Source of the DNA: Clostridiaceae bacterium
GTDB taxonomy: Bacteria > Bacillota > Clostridia > Acetivibrionales > DUMC01
Length of the DNA: 10,855 nucleotides
NCBI GenBank assembly: GCA_012512865.1
Contig: JAAZDH010000174.1
Span: 1 to 10,855 of the forward strand
Direction of reading: 5' to 3'
Numbering within the stretch: position 1 is the stretch's first letter; each line of letters starts with the position of its first letter. Made by a program: the position numbers and the translations under genes. The notes below the pieces were generated by a model. The model had not been told where the DNA came from, did not search any database, and was given only the letters and a program-made list of their open reading frames with translations. Below are positions 1 to 6,084 of the stretch, piece after piece.

Positions 1-1
1 A

Positions 2-274
2 GATGCCAGGATTGAAGATAATTGGGAAACCGAGTTTTTTATCCGCATGACAGTGAAGGATAAACCCGGGGTGCTTGCGAAAATCGCCGGTATTTTTGGA
101 AAACACGAGGTAAGCATTGCCTCGGTTATACAAAAAGGACGTAACGGAGACAGTACTCCTTTAATATTTGTAACCCATAAGGCAAAAGAGCTATCAATGA
201 AAAAAGCGGCAGAAGACATGAAAAATGAGCCGTCCATAGTGAGGGTGGATAATATAATCAGGGTTGAAAGCTGA
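2..274 (+). CDS. hom: Homoserine dehydrogenase, C-terminal ACT domain (5' end outside window)
   Basis: The reading frame is open from base 2, before the first internal ATG at 47, so the gene enters from the left and only the last 90 codons are present. The visible protein is an ACT domain: after an E-F-F-I-R-M strand come KPGVLAKIAGIFGKHEVSI and ASVIQKG, the signature of the regulatory tail of bacterial homoserine dehydrogenase. That enzyme performs the NADPH-dependent reduction of aspartate semialdehyde to homoserine on the path to threonine and methionine. The ACT tail is where threonine feedback is usually sensed. The protein ends VDNIIRVES. Its last four codons and stop lie inside a direct repeat copied twice downstream. 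Other ACT proteins are possible in principle, but the IAGIFG/ASVIQKG combination is typical of Hom. The catalytic part cannot be seen. Confidence 0.88.
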   Translation, partial: DARIEDNWETEFFIRMTVKDKPGVLAKIAGIFGKHEVSIASVIQKGRNGDSTPLIFVTHKAKELSMKKAAEDMKNEPSIVRVDNIIRVES

Positions 275-430
275 GCTTGTTTTGATTGCCAGGTATACGG
301 GTCGTTCGTACTGTTCGGGCGTATTTGAGTTGAAAGCTAAGCTTGTTCTGATTGTCAGGCGGTATATGAGCTGGGTTCAGAACGTCATGAGAGTTGAAAG
401 CCGGGCTTGTTTTATTGCCGGGATGTATAC
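263..430 (+). repeat. Three diverged direct copies of the hom 3' end
   Basis: Copies begin at 263, 329 and 393, each with GTTGAAAGC followed by a GCTTGTT core. The first contains the last codons and stop of hom. Copies 1 and 2 differ at only 3 of 31 positions by my count, and copy 3 is a little more diverged with a one-base gap. Start-to-start distances are 66 and 64 bp, so about 30 bp is repeated and about 36 bp between is not. Upstream of copy 3 the translation VQNVMRVES echoes the hom terminus VDNIIRVES. No reading frame continues through the region. Confidence 0.8.
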
Positions 431-447
431 TCATGGGTTATTGCAGG

Positions 448-488
448 ATGTGCTGCTCATGGATCATTACACTATGTGCTGCCCATGG
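448..488 (+). repeat. 15-bp direct repeat pair
   Basis: ATGTGCTGCTCATGG (448-462) and ATGTGCTGCCCATGG (474-488) match at 14 of 15 positions, 26 bp apart. The second contains the palindrome CCCATGGG. The pair lies between the hom-end copies and the 538-769 repeats. No function is apparent. Confidence 0.6.
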
Positions 489-537
489 GTCTTTGATTGT
501 GCTGATGCCACCCGTAGACCTTTGCGTTGATGTTGAC

Positions 538-769
538 CGTGGCCTTTGCGAGTATATATTGACAAGCGCCAGATAGAGCCTTCCGCATCGGGCAAACCAG
601 GAATCATAGCCTTTGCGCTTGTGTATTGACAAGCACACGGAAGTACTTGAGTTATAACGGGACTTGTGCAACGTGGCTTTTGCGAGTATGTATTGACAAG
701 CACCCGAACAGGAGTTTCAACAAGCTAGAGCAGAAGCATGCGGACCTTTGCGCTGGCGTATTGATGGAC
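538..769 (+). repeat. Orphan array of four ~30-bp degenerate repeats, period 67-68 bp
   Basis: Copies occupy 538-567, 605-634, 672-701 and 740-769. Copies 1 and 3 agree at 28 of 30 positions. Copy 2 shares CCTTTGCG and GTATTGACAAGC. Copy 4 keeps CCTTTGCG and GTATTGA. The intervening 37, 37 and 38 bp show no similarity to one another. A shortened extra copy (CCTTTGCG then TGTTGAC) sits at 519-537. Constant repeats with unrelated, equal-length intervals is CRISPR-like geometry, but the repeat differs from the true array at 10649 and has decayed. A degenerate CRISPR or another interspersed repeat are both possible. Confidence 0.7.
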
Positions 770-799
770 GCTTTGCCGGGTGAATTGATAGGCTGGTTG

Positions 800-1282
800 A
801 TGGATGAATGATGTATTGGTGCATGAATGCGCAGATGCGTACATTAATTTAAGGATAATTGAATGATAATAGAAAGATAATTAAAGGATAATTGAAGGGT
901 AATTAATGGATGAATGTATAGATGAAAATTTGTACTTATGAACTTATATACTTTAAATTATTGTATACAATATACAATGTAAATATGCTGTAAATGAGCA
1001 ATTAAAATAAACACAAGAATAATGGAAATATAAATATAGATCCTGACAGAACATCAATTTTGAAAGAAAAAGAGAAGAAACAAGCCAGAGATTTAATAGA
1101 AATACGCTTACGCGTGAATATACTCATAGCTTTTGTTTGACTTATGACCAGGTAATAATTATAATAATGTAATAGTTATATAAATAGTTATATATAATTG
1201 TATATTTGTCTTGTTTTTGAATATTTGTTTTGAGTTATTTTACCCTATATGTTTGTTTTACTTGTATATTTGCTATATTTAT
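800..1282. other. AT-rich gene-free stretch
   Basis: I see no gene here. The left part holds short simple repeats, for example AAGGATAATTGAA at 851-863 and 884-896 (33 bp apart), and runs of TAATTATA-like sequence follow around 1155-1200. An open stretch at 1006-1138 has no usable start codon and is treated as chance. Confidence 0.5.
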
Positions 1283-1311
1283 TTGATTTGTACGCTTACA
1301 AGGTTTAAAAT
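1283..1311 (+). promoter_or_regulatory. Predicted sigma-A-type promoter of the rnf operon
   Basis: TTGATT (1283-1288), a 17-bp spacer and TAAAAT (1306-1311) form a good -35/-10 pair, the best I see upstream of rnfC. Transcription would start near 1318 and leave a leader of about 255 nt before rnfC. Assignment is from sequence only. Confidence 0.5.
1288..1301. promoter_or_regulatory. Perfect 14-bp dyad inside the promoter spacer (possible operator)
   Basis: TTGTA-CGCT-TACAA has 5-bp perfect arms around a 4-bp centre and sits between the predicted -35 and -10 elements, where a bound repressor would block RNA polymerase. It shares the outer TTGT/ACAA with the redox repressor Rex operator (TTGTTAA-N4-TTAACAA) but is 4 bp shorter and lacks the inner TAA/TTA, so a Rex site is not claimed. 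Confidence 0.4.
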
Positions 1312-1312
1312 A

Positions 1313-1572
1313 TAGGAGTAAGGGGTAAAGATGAGGGGAAAAGGGGTAGAGGCGAGATTTAAAGGGCGAAAGCGAAAGAATTAAAGGGTAGAAGCGAAAA
1401 AATTAAAGGGTGAAGGCGAGGAATAAAGGGTAAAGGCGAGAATTAAAGGGTAAAGCGAAAGAATAAGTAAAAGAAACATAAGGCAAAGATATAAAGCGAA
1501 AATATAAGGCAGTATATGTAAAAAGAAACATAAGGCAAAAAAAACTAGGCGAAAACAGGGGTAAAAGTATAA
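1313..1572 (+). repeat. Purine-rich rnf leader with 20-22 bp tandem repeats
   Basis: Between 1321 and 1560 about four fifths of plus-strand bases are purines by my count. Within it, [AT]-A/T-TAAAGGG blocks recur with starts at 1358, 1380, 1402, 1422 and 1442, each followed by a GAAGGCGA-like tail, giving a degenerate tandem array of period 22, 22, 20, 20. A second pair, AAGAAACATAAGGCAAA, lies at 1471-1487 and 1523-1539. The tract would be the 5' untranslated leader of the rnf mRNA if the promoter call is right. It contains many Shine-Dalgarno-like AGGG/AAGG blocks. The function is unknown. Confidence 0.7.
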
Positions 1573-2901
1573 ATGGGGTTATGTGAAGTGATAACTGGAA
1601 AAAAGAAATTTCATGGGGGAATTGCAATACCACACTGCAAAAACACGGCACAGTGTGAAACCATAAAGATGGGGGTACCCGAAAAAGTTACAATTCCTAT
1701 GCTTCAACATGTAGGAGAGCCTTGCAAGGTTCTCGTCAAAAAAGGCGATGAAGTAAAAGTAGGGCAGCTGATAGGCGCTTCAGGTAAATATGTTTCCGCT
1801 CCCATCCACTCAAGCGTATCAGGGACGGTAACAGACATTAGCAAGATGGTATGCATGAACGGTGCATACGTTGATGCGGTGGAAATAAAAACCGACGGCA
1901 GGCAGGAGATCCATGAAAGCGTAAAACCTCCAAGTTACCATAATGATGCCGAGCTGCTTGAATTAATAAAAGGATCAGGTCTCGTGGGGTTGGGGGGTGC
2001 TGCTTTTCCCACCCATGTCAAACTTTCACCCCCGAAGGAAAAGGTCATCGATACCCTAATTGTAAACGGTGCTGAATGTGAACCGTATATAACATCCGAC
2101 TACAGGGAAATGGTGGAGAATTCCTGGAACATCATAAGCGGCATATATATTCTCAAGGACCTGTTGAAAGCAAAACAAGTTTTGATAGGAGTCGAGGATA
2201 ATAAGCCTGAAGCCATAAAAATAATGACTAATATTGCAAATACCAGCGGGAAAATTGACATTATAAAGCTTAAAACCCGCTATCCGCAAGGAGCGGAAAA
2301 AATGCTTATATACGCATTGACCGGAAGAAAGGTGCCTTCCAGGAGACTCCCGATGGATGTGGGAGTAATTGTAATGAACGTAAATAGTGTATCATTTGTG
2401 GCGGAATATGTTAAAACAGGCATGCCCTTGATAAAAAAGCGGGTTACTGTTGACGGACCGGTGGTGAACAATCCTTCAAATGTTGAGGTATTGATTGGTA
2501 CTCACCTTTCCGACGTATTTGAATTTTGCGGGGGCTTTAAGGAAGAACCTTACAAGGTGATCATGGGAGGACCCATGATGGGAGTTTCCCAGCACTCCCT
2601 GGAAAACCCGGTTTTGAAATTCACCAACGCCATCCTGGCATTTGACCGCAAAACCGCGGAATCAGTGAAAAAGGAGAGCCCCTGCATCAGGTGTGCCAAG
2701 TGTGTACAAGTTTGCCCCATGAACCTGTTGCCCCTATTCTTGAATGCCAGCTCCATCCGCCGGAATACGGCGGGATTGAAAAAATATAACGTGATGGATT
2801 GCATAGAATGCGGCTGCTGTTCATATATATGCCCTGCAAAAAGGCATCTTGTGCAATCAATTCGCCTTGGGAAGGTGCTGCTCAGGAAGGAAGAAAGCTA
2901 G
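1573..2901 (+). CDS. rnfC: RnfC, NADH/FMN and iron-sulfur subunit of the Rnf complex
   Basis: This is the peripheral cytoplasmic subunit that exchanges electrons with NAD(H) in the ferredoxin:NAD+ oxidoreductase (Rnf) complex. The 442-residue length fits clostridial RnfC. In order: an N-terminal RnfC barrel segment (FHGGIAIPH near 13-20, then QHVGEPCKVLVKKGDEVKVG at about 45-64, a lipoyl-like fold); a nucleotide/FMN domain like the 51-kDa subunit of complex I (GLVGLGGAAFPTHVKL, about 136-151, then NGAECEPY); an SLBB-like region; and two 4Fe-4S motifs, C371-x2-C374-x2-C377-x3-C381-P and C410-x2-C413-x2-C416-x3-C420-P. The ATG at 1573 follows AGGGG by 11 nt. An in-frame GTG at 1588 is an alternative and loses nothing conserved. 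It is the first gene of the operon, 61 bp before rnfD. Confidence 0.96.
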   Translation: MGLCEVITGKKKFHGGIAIPHCKNTAQCETIKMGVPEKVTIPMLQHVGEPCKVLVKKGDEVKVGQLIGASGKYVSAPIHSSVSGTVTDISKMVCMNGAYVDAVEIKTDGRQEIHESVKPPSYHNDAELLELIKGSGLVGLGGAAFPTHVKLSPPKEKVIDTLIVNGAECEPYITSDYREMVENSWNIISGIYILKDLLKAKQVLIGVEDNKPEAIKIMTNIANTSGKIDIIKLKTRYPQGAEKMLIYALTGRKVPSRRLPMDVGVIVMNVNSVSFVAEYVKTGMPLIKKRVTVDGPVVNNPSNVEVLIGTHLSDVFEFCGGFKEEPYKVIMGGPMMGVSQHSLENPVLKFTNAILAFDRKTAESVKKESPCIRCAKCVQVCPMNLLPLFLNASSIRRNTAGLKKYNVMDCIECGCCSYICPAKRHLVQSIRLGKVLLRKEES

Positions 2902-2912
2902 GGAGCTTCCTG
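2883..2912 (+). other. Hairpin across the rnfC stop codon
   Basis: CAGGAAG (2883-2889) pairs perfectly with CTTCCTG (2906-2912), and an inner AGCT pair can extend the stem partly. No T run follows, so it is not a classical terminator. It could modulate mRNA processing or the level of rnfC relative to rnfD. It may also be chance. Confidence 0.35.
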
Positions 2913-2962
2913 GAGCAAGGGAATAAACGAACGGCAGGGTAAATTAGCGGGAGGATTGATTA

Positions 2963-4090
2963 ATGGCAGAAAAGAGCGATAGGAAATTAAACAATATATT
3001 GATGATGTCCTCGTCGCCCCATATAAGGAGCAAGGAAAGTACAAGGAGGATAATGGCAGATGTCATAATAGCGTTGTTACCTGCCGTTGCCTGGGGCACT
3101 TACTATTTCGGGCCGAGGGTTTTGCTGGTTGCACTGGTCACCGTAGCTTCATGCGTAATATCGGAGTTTATATGCGAGAAGATAATGAAAAGGGATATTA
3201 CTATCGGAGATTTAAGCGCTGTTGTTACAGGGGTCTTGCTGGCCTTAAACCTGCCTCCTGCAATTCCCTTATGGATAGCCGCTATCGGGGGGATAATAGC
3301 CATCGTGTTAATAAAGCAAATATTTGGAGGCATCGGGCAAAATTTCATGAACCCTGCCCTTGGAGCACGGGTAATTTTATTGCTTTCGTGGACACAGCAC
3401 ATGACCAACTGGACAAATCCCAGGATGCCTGCCGCGGCCGACACGGTTTCCAATGCCACGCAGGTTGCTGATGCGGTTTCCACCGCCACGCAAATTGCTG
3501 ACGTGGCATATTCCGTATCATCCGTTGCAGATGCAGTTTCTTCCGCCACGTCCGTTGCTGATGCGGTTTCTTCAGCCACACCGCTTATTTATGCAAAAAC
3601 CGGGCAGGATGTGCTAGGTGGTGTTGCAAGGCCAGAATACCTGGATCTTTTCCTGGGACGTGTCCTTGGCTCAATCGGGGAAATCTCGGTGCTGGTCTTG
3701 TTAATAGGGGCGGCTTACCTGCTTATAAGGAAAGTTATAACCCTTTCCATACCGCTGAGTTATATAGGTACCGTTGCGTTGCTTACCTGGATACTTGGGG
3801 GAGATAAGCCCTTTACAGGGGATTTCCTTTATCATATACTTGCGGGCAGCCTGATCCTGGGCGCATTTTTCATGGCCACGGATTATTCCACGTCCCCTGT
3901 TATGGAAAAGGGCAGGATTATAATGGGCATTGGGTGCGGAATTATTACCGTTGTAATAAGGCTTTATTCAAATTACCCGGAAGGGGTTTCGTTTGCAATA
4001 ATATTGATGAATTTACTGGTGCCCCTCATTGATAAATTTACCATACCAAGGGCATTTGGAGGTGAAAGCAGAATTGAACGGCATAATTAA
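2963..4090 (+). CDS. rnfD: RnfD, membrane subunit with covalent-FMN site, expanded by internal repeats
   Basis: RnfD is an integral-membrane, NqrB-like subunit that carries a phosphoester-linked FMN and takes part in ion-coupled electron transfer. The 375-residue protein has hydrophobic segments at roughly 34-50, 53-70, 84-97, 103-120, 236-254, 261-279, 290-305, 320-335 and 343-357. Conserved signatures are GGIGQNFMNPALGARV (about 122-137) and the flavin site S-S-A-T-P-L with Thr206, the residue ApbE flavinyl transferase would modify. Before it, residues 158-207 are five tandem 10-residue copies of that motif (see the repeat entry), which account for most of the length above the usual 310-340. 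Start: ATG at 2963, GGGAGG at 2949-2954, spacing 8. The 3' end overlaps rnfG by 17 bp. Confidence 0.96.
   Translation: MAEKSDRKLNNILMMSSSPHIRSKESTRRIMADVIIALLPAVAWGTYYFGPRVLLVALVTVASCVISEFICEKIMKRDITIGDLSAVVTGVLLALNLPPAIPLWIAAIGGIIAIVLIKQIFGGIGQNFMNPALGARVILLLSWTQHMTNWTNPRMPAAADTVSNATQVADAVSTATQIADVAYSVSSVADAVSSATSVADAVSSATPLIYAKTGQDVLGGVARPEYLDLFLGRVLGSIGEISVLVLLIGAAYLLIRKVITLSIPLSYIGTVALLTWILGGDKPFTGDFLYHILAGSLILGAFFMATDYSTSPVMEKGRIIMGIGCGIITVVIRLYSNYPEGVSFAIILMNLLVPLIDKFTIPRAFGGESRIERHN
3434..3583 (+). repeat. Five 30-bp in-frame tandem repeats duplicating the RnfD flavin motif
   Basis: Residues 158-207 read as five decamers: AADTVSNATQ, VADAVSTATQ, IADVAYSVSS, VADAVSSATS, VADAVSSATP. Each is 30 bp, with no frame change. 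Four keep D-x-V-S-x-A-T, and the third has decayed. The last holds the canonical S-A-T-P-L site (Thr206, codon 3578-3580). The copies differ at synonymous and other positions, so the expansion is not freshly made or an obvious assembly artefact. Confidence 0.93.
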
Positions 4091-4676
4091 ACCGGCCGTG
4101 GTGCTTTTCCTTGTATGCCTTGTGGTAACCTGCGGGCTGGTCCTCACTTATAATTTAACGAAAGATATAATTGATGAAAGGACCGTGCTGGATGCGGAGA
4201 ATGCAAGGAAAGAAGTCCTGGCGGGAGTGGACGGTTTTGTGAAAATAGAAAATATCGCTGATATTGCCGAAAGCAACCCGGACAATGCAGCCTTGAAGCT
4301 TGTGAGGGAAGCATACGTGGGACTGAAAGGCGAAGAAGAAGCCGGATATGTGTTTTCTGTTGTAAACAAGGGTTACGGGGGCGATATCAATTTAATAGTA
4401 GGTGTGGATAAGAGCGGGAAGATTACGGGATTGAAAATCATCAAGCATTCGGAAACACCGGGTTTAGGCTCAAAGGTGACGGACAAGAAATTTATTTCGC
4501 AGCTGGACGGCATAACTCCTGCAGGAAGGTTGACTGTTGTGAAGGGACAGACGGAAAAACCCGGGGAGATAAACGCTGTCAGCGGGGCGACGGTGTCTTC
4601 AAGGGCAGTTGTCGGGGCAGTGCAGGCCGCCCTGGATATGGCAGCTGAATTGGAAAAGGCGGCAGATAAGCAATAA
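4074..4676 (+). CDS. rnfG: RnfG, covalent-FMN extracytoplasmic subunit
   Basis: RnfG is anchored by one N-terminal helix and carries a covalent FMN on its extracytoplasmic FMN-binding domain, passing electrons within the Rnf complex. I choose the TTG at 4074: it follows GGAGGT (4058-4063) by 10 nt, and the product then starts MNGIIKPAVVLFLVCLVVTC, the expected membrane anchor at 7-25. The frame is open further upstream to a TTG at 4029, but that would extend into rnfD without conserved sequence. From 4074 the protein has 200 residues. Landmarks are GYGGDI (100-105), SETPGLGSK (126-134) and the flavinylation motif N-A-V-S-G-A-T-V with Thr173. The 17-bp overlap with rnfD suggests translational coupling. 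Confidence 0.95.
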   Translation: MNGIIKPAVVLFLVCLVVTCGLVLTYNLTKDIIDERTVLDAENARKEVLAGVDGFVKIENIADIAESNPDNAALKLVREAYVGLKGEEEAGYVFSVVNKGYGGDINLIVGVDKSGKITGLKIIKHSETPGLGSKVTDKKFISQLDGITPAGRLTVVKGQTEKPGEINAVSGATVSSRAVVGAVQAALDMAAELEKAADKQ

Positions 4677-4706
4677 GTTAGAAATTAAAAAACGAGGTGT
4701 TGTTGG

Positions 4707-5366
4707 ATAAAAAAAAGCCTTGGAGTACTCACCAATGGAATAATTAAAGAAAATCCGACATTGCGGCTTGTGTTAGGCACATGTCCAACCCTTGCAGTGA
4801 CAACGTCAGCCTTATATGGAATTGGCATGGGCCTTTCTGCAACTGCCGTATTGCTCGGTTCAAATATAGCGATATCACTTTTGCGGAAGCTTATACCTGA
4901 TAAGGTCAGGATACCTGCATTTATTACCATAATAGCAGGCTTTGTCACCATTGTGCATCTTTTGCTCCAGGCTTATTTGCCCGAGCTGAATAAAGCCATG
5001 GGAATATTTATACCATTGATAGTTGTAAACTGCATAATATTGGCGAGGGCCGAAATGTTTGCAAGCAAAAACAACATGTTTTTATCCATACTTGATGCAA
5101 TAGGGATGGGTATAGGGTTTACCCTGGCCCTGTTTGTCATGGGCTCGATAAGGGAAATACTGGGGAATGGCACCTGGTTTGGAATAGATATTTCGGGAGA
5201 AGCTTTTGAACCGGCAACGATCATGATATTGCCGCCGGGAGGTTTCCTGGTATTCGGGTTTGTTATTGCAATTTTTAACAAGATTACGTCAAGGAAAAAA
5301 AAGACGAGTGAAGCGGAAGCGGGATGTGCCTCGTGCGGCATGTGCAATGCCAATGAGCAGCGGTAA
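4707..5366 (+). CDS. rnfE: RnfE, membrane core subunit; no canonical start codon
   Basis: RnfE pairs with RnfA in the membrane and, by homology to NqrD/NqrE, shares an intramembrane iron-sulfur cluster. Family sequence begins upstream of the first usable TTG (4761): LTNGIIKENP is encoded at 4728-4757 in the same frame, yet no ATG, GTG or TTG occurs in frame between the stop at 4686 and 4761. ATA at 4707 lies 7 nt after GAGGTG (4694-4699) and gives a normal 219-residue protein, so I use it. The alternative is a TTG start at 4700 or 4703 in another frame with a one-base change in the A8 run at 4709-4716. Conserved residues are Cys26 in LGTCPT and Cys109 in VVNCII. About six membrane helices are visible. 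The C-terminus is KKKTSEAEAGCASCGMC, an unusual C-x2-C-x2-C tail (207-213). Confidence 0.9.
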   Translation: MKKSLGVLTNGIIKENPTLRLVLGTCPTLAVTTSALYGIGMGLSATAVLLGSNIAISLLRKLIPDKVRIPAFITIIAGFVTIVHLLLQAYLPELNKAMGIFIPLIVVNCIILARAEMFASKNNMFLSILDAIGMGIGFTLALFVMGSIREILGNGTWFGIDISGEAFEPATIMILPPGGFLVFGFVIAIFNKITSRKKKTSEAEAGCASCGMCNANEQR

Positions 5367-5435
5367 CAGCACTATTGGTTGTGCTGTTATTGGAGAATAA
5401 AGCCTGTGTGCAATACCTATGAGCTGGGCGACAGC
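5341..5435 (+). repeat. Direct repeat of the rnfE 3' end, period 66 bp
   Basis: The last codons and stop of rnfE (5341-5370) are copied in diverged form at 5407-5435. The first 22 positions match at 18, and the remainder continues to match with one gap, including ACAGC. The interval 5371-5406 is 36 bp and unrelated. Copy 2 contains TACCTATGAG (5414-5423), which is also a 10-bp stretch of the CRISPR repeat at 10649. That match may be chance. Confidence 0.75.
5364..5389 (+). other. 9-bp hairpin starting at the rnfE stop codon
   Basis: TAACAGCAC (5364-5372) and GTGCTGTTA (5381-5389) are perfect complements around an 8-nt loop. The left arm begins with the TAA stop of rnfE. No T run follows, so I read it as an intra-operon structure (stability or processing) rather than a terminator. 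Confidence 0.55.
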
Positions 5436-5502
5436 GGTAGCGGCGGCAACAGTAATAGCCGTGGTGACGGCGACAATAGAGGTTTTTAGGGGATGATGGC
5501 AA

Positions 5503-6084
5503 ATGAGGGAAATGATAATCATAATAATTAGCGCGATTTTGGTGGAAAACTTCGTATTAACAAAATTCCTGGGTATTTGCCCCTTCCTGGGGGTATCCAA
5601 CAACATGTCATCCGCCATCGGGATGAGTGGAGCTGTAATTTTTGTAATGACCATAGCATCGGGAGTTACATGGCTTGTAAATGAATATCTCCTCGTAAGG
5701 TTTAGGCTGGAATACCTTCAAACAATCGCGTTCATACTGGTTATTGCAGCCTTGGTCCAGTTTGTCGAGATAGTTTTAAGAAAAATATCCCCTCCCCTTT
5801 ATAAATCCCTTGGGATATACTTGCCGCTGATTACGACGAATTGTGCGGTTCTTGGAGTTTCACTCCTCAATATCGAAAGGGAATATACATTTGCTAAATC
5901 CCTTGTCTTCGGATGTGGGGCCGGAATCGGGTTTTCGCTTGCGCTATTGTTATTCTCAAGTATAAGGGAAAAACTCGAGACATGCGACATCCCCAAGGCT
6001 CTCAGGGGGTTACCCATAACCCTTATAGCCGCAGGTTTGGTGTCAATGGCATTTTTCGGATTCCAGGGGTTGTTTGCAAAGTAA
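5503..6084 (+). CDS. rnfA: RnfA, membrane core subunit of the Rnf complex
   Basis: RnfA is the partner and distant homologue of RnfE. The two are inverted-topology membrane proteins holding an intramembrane cluster between them. The 193-residue length is standard. Landmarks are VENFVLTKFLGICPFLGVS (14-32) with Cys26, GIYLPLITTNCAVLGVSLL (104-122) with Cys114, and a GAGIGFSLALLLFSSIREKL block. About six hydrophobic helices cover most of the chain. ATG at 5503 has AGGGG at 5488-5492, spacing 10. The gene lies 136 bp after rnfE and 236 bp before rnfB. Both gaps are unusually wide for an rnf operon and hold repeat copies of the preceding gene's end. Confidence 0.96.
   Translation: MREMIIIIISAILVENFVLTKFLGICPFLGVSNNMSSAIGMSGAVIFVMTIASGVTWLVNEYLLVRFRLEYLQTIAFILVIAALVQFVEIVLRKISPPLYKSLGIYLPLITTNCAVLGVSLLNIEREYTFAKSLVFGCGAGIGFSLALLLFSSIREKLETCDIPKALRGLPITLIAAGLVSMAFFGFQGLFAK

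Noticed and set aside
538..769. Declaring the orphan repeats a true CRISPR array
   Set aside because: Repeats are too diverged (copy 4 keeps only short blocks), no cas genes adjoin, and the repeat lacks a clear Cas6-type 3' end.
264..811. Several overlapping short frames on both strands after hom
   Set aside because: They read through repeat copies and lack consistent ribosome-binding sites or recognisable domains. The repeats explain the openness.
1006..1138. Open plus-strand stretch encoding a charged then hydrophobic segment
   Set aside because: There is no ATG/GTG/TTG in frame and no Shine-Dalgarno sequence. It is only about 44 codons and purine bias alone could produce it.
1288..1301. 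Calling the promoter dyad a Rex operator
   Set aside because: The Rex consensus is 18 bp with TTGTTAA half-sites, and only the outer TTGT/ACAA match.
1403..1651. 82-codon minus-strand frame opposite the purine tract
   Set aside because: The product is a low-complexity F/L/S/P string caused by the polypurine repeat, with no start signal or family resemblance.
3103..3579. 158-codon reading frame on the minus strand opposite rnfD
   Set aside because: It is the mirror of the 30-bp repeats and a membrane gene. The plus-strand rnfD is unmistakable and the antisense product resembles nothing known to me.
4029..4073. Upstream TTG (4029) as the rnfG start
   Set aside because: It lies deep within rnfD, has no Shine-Dalgarno at proper spacing, and adds residues not typical of RnfG. 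TTG 4074 fits better.
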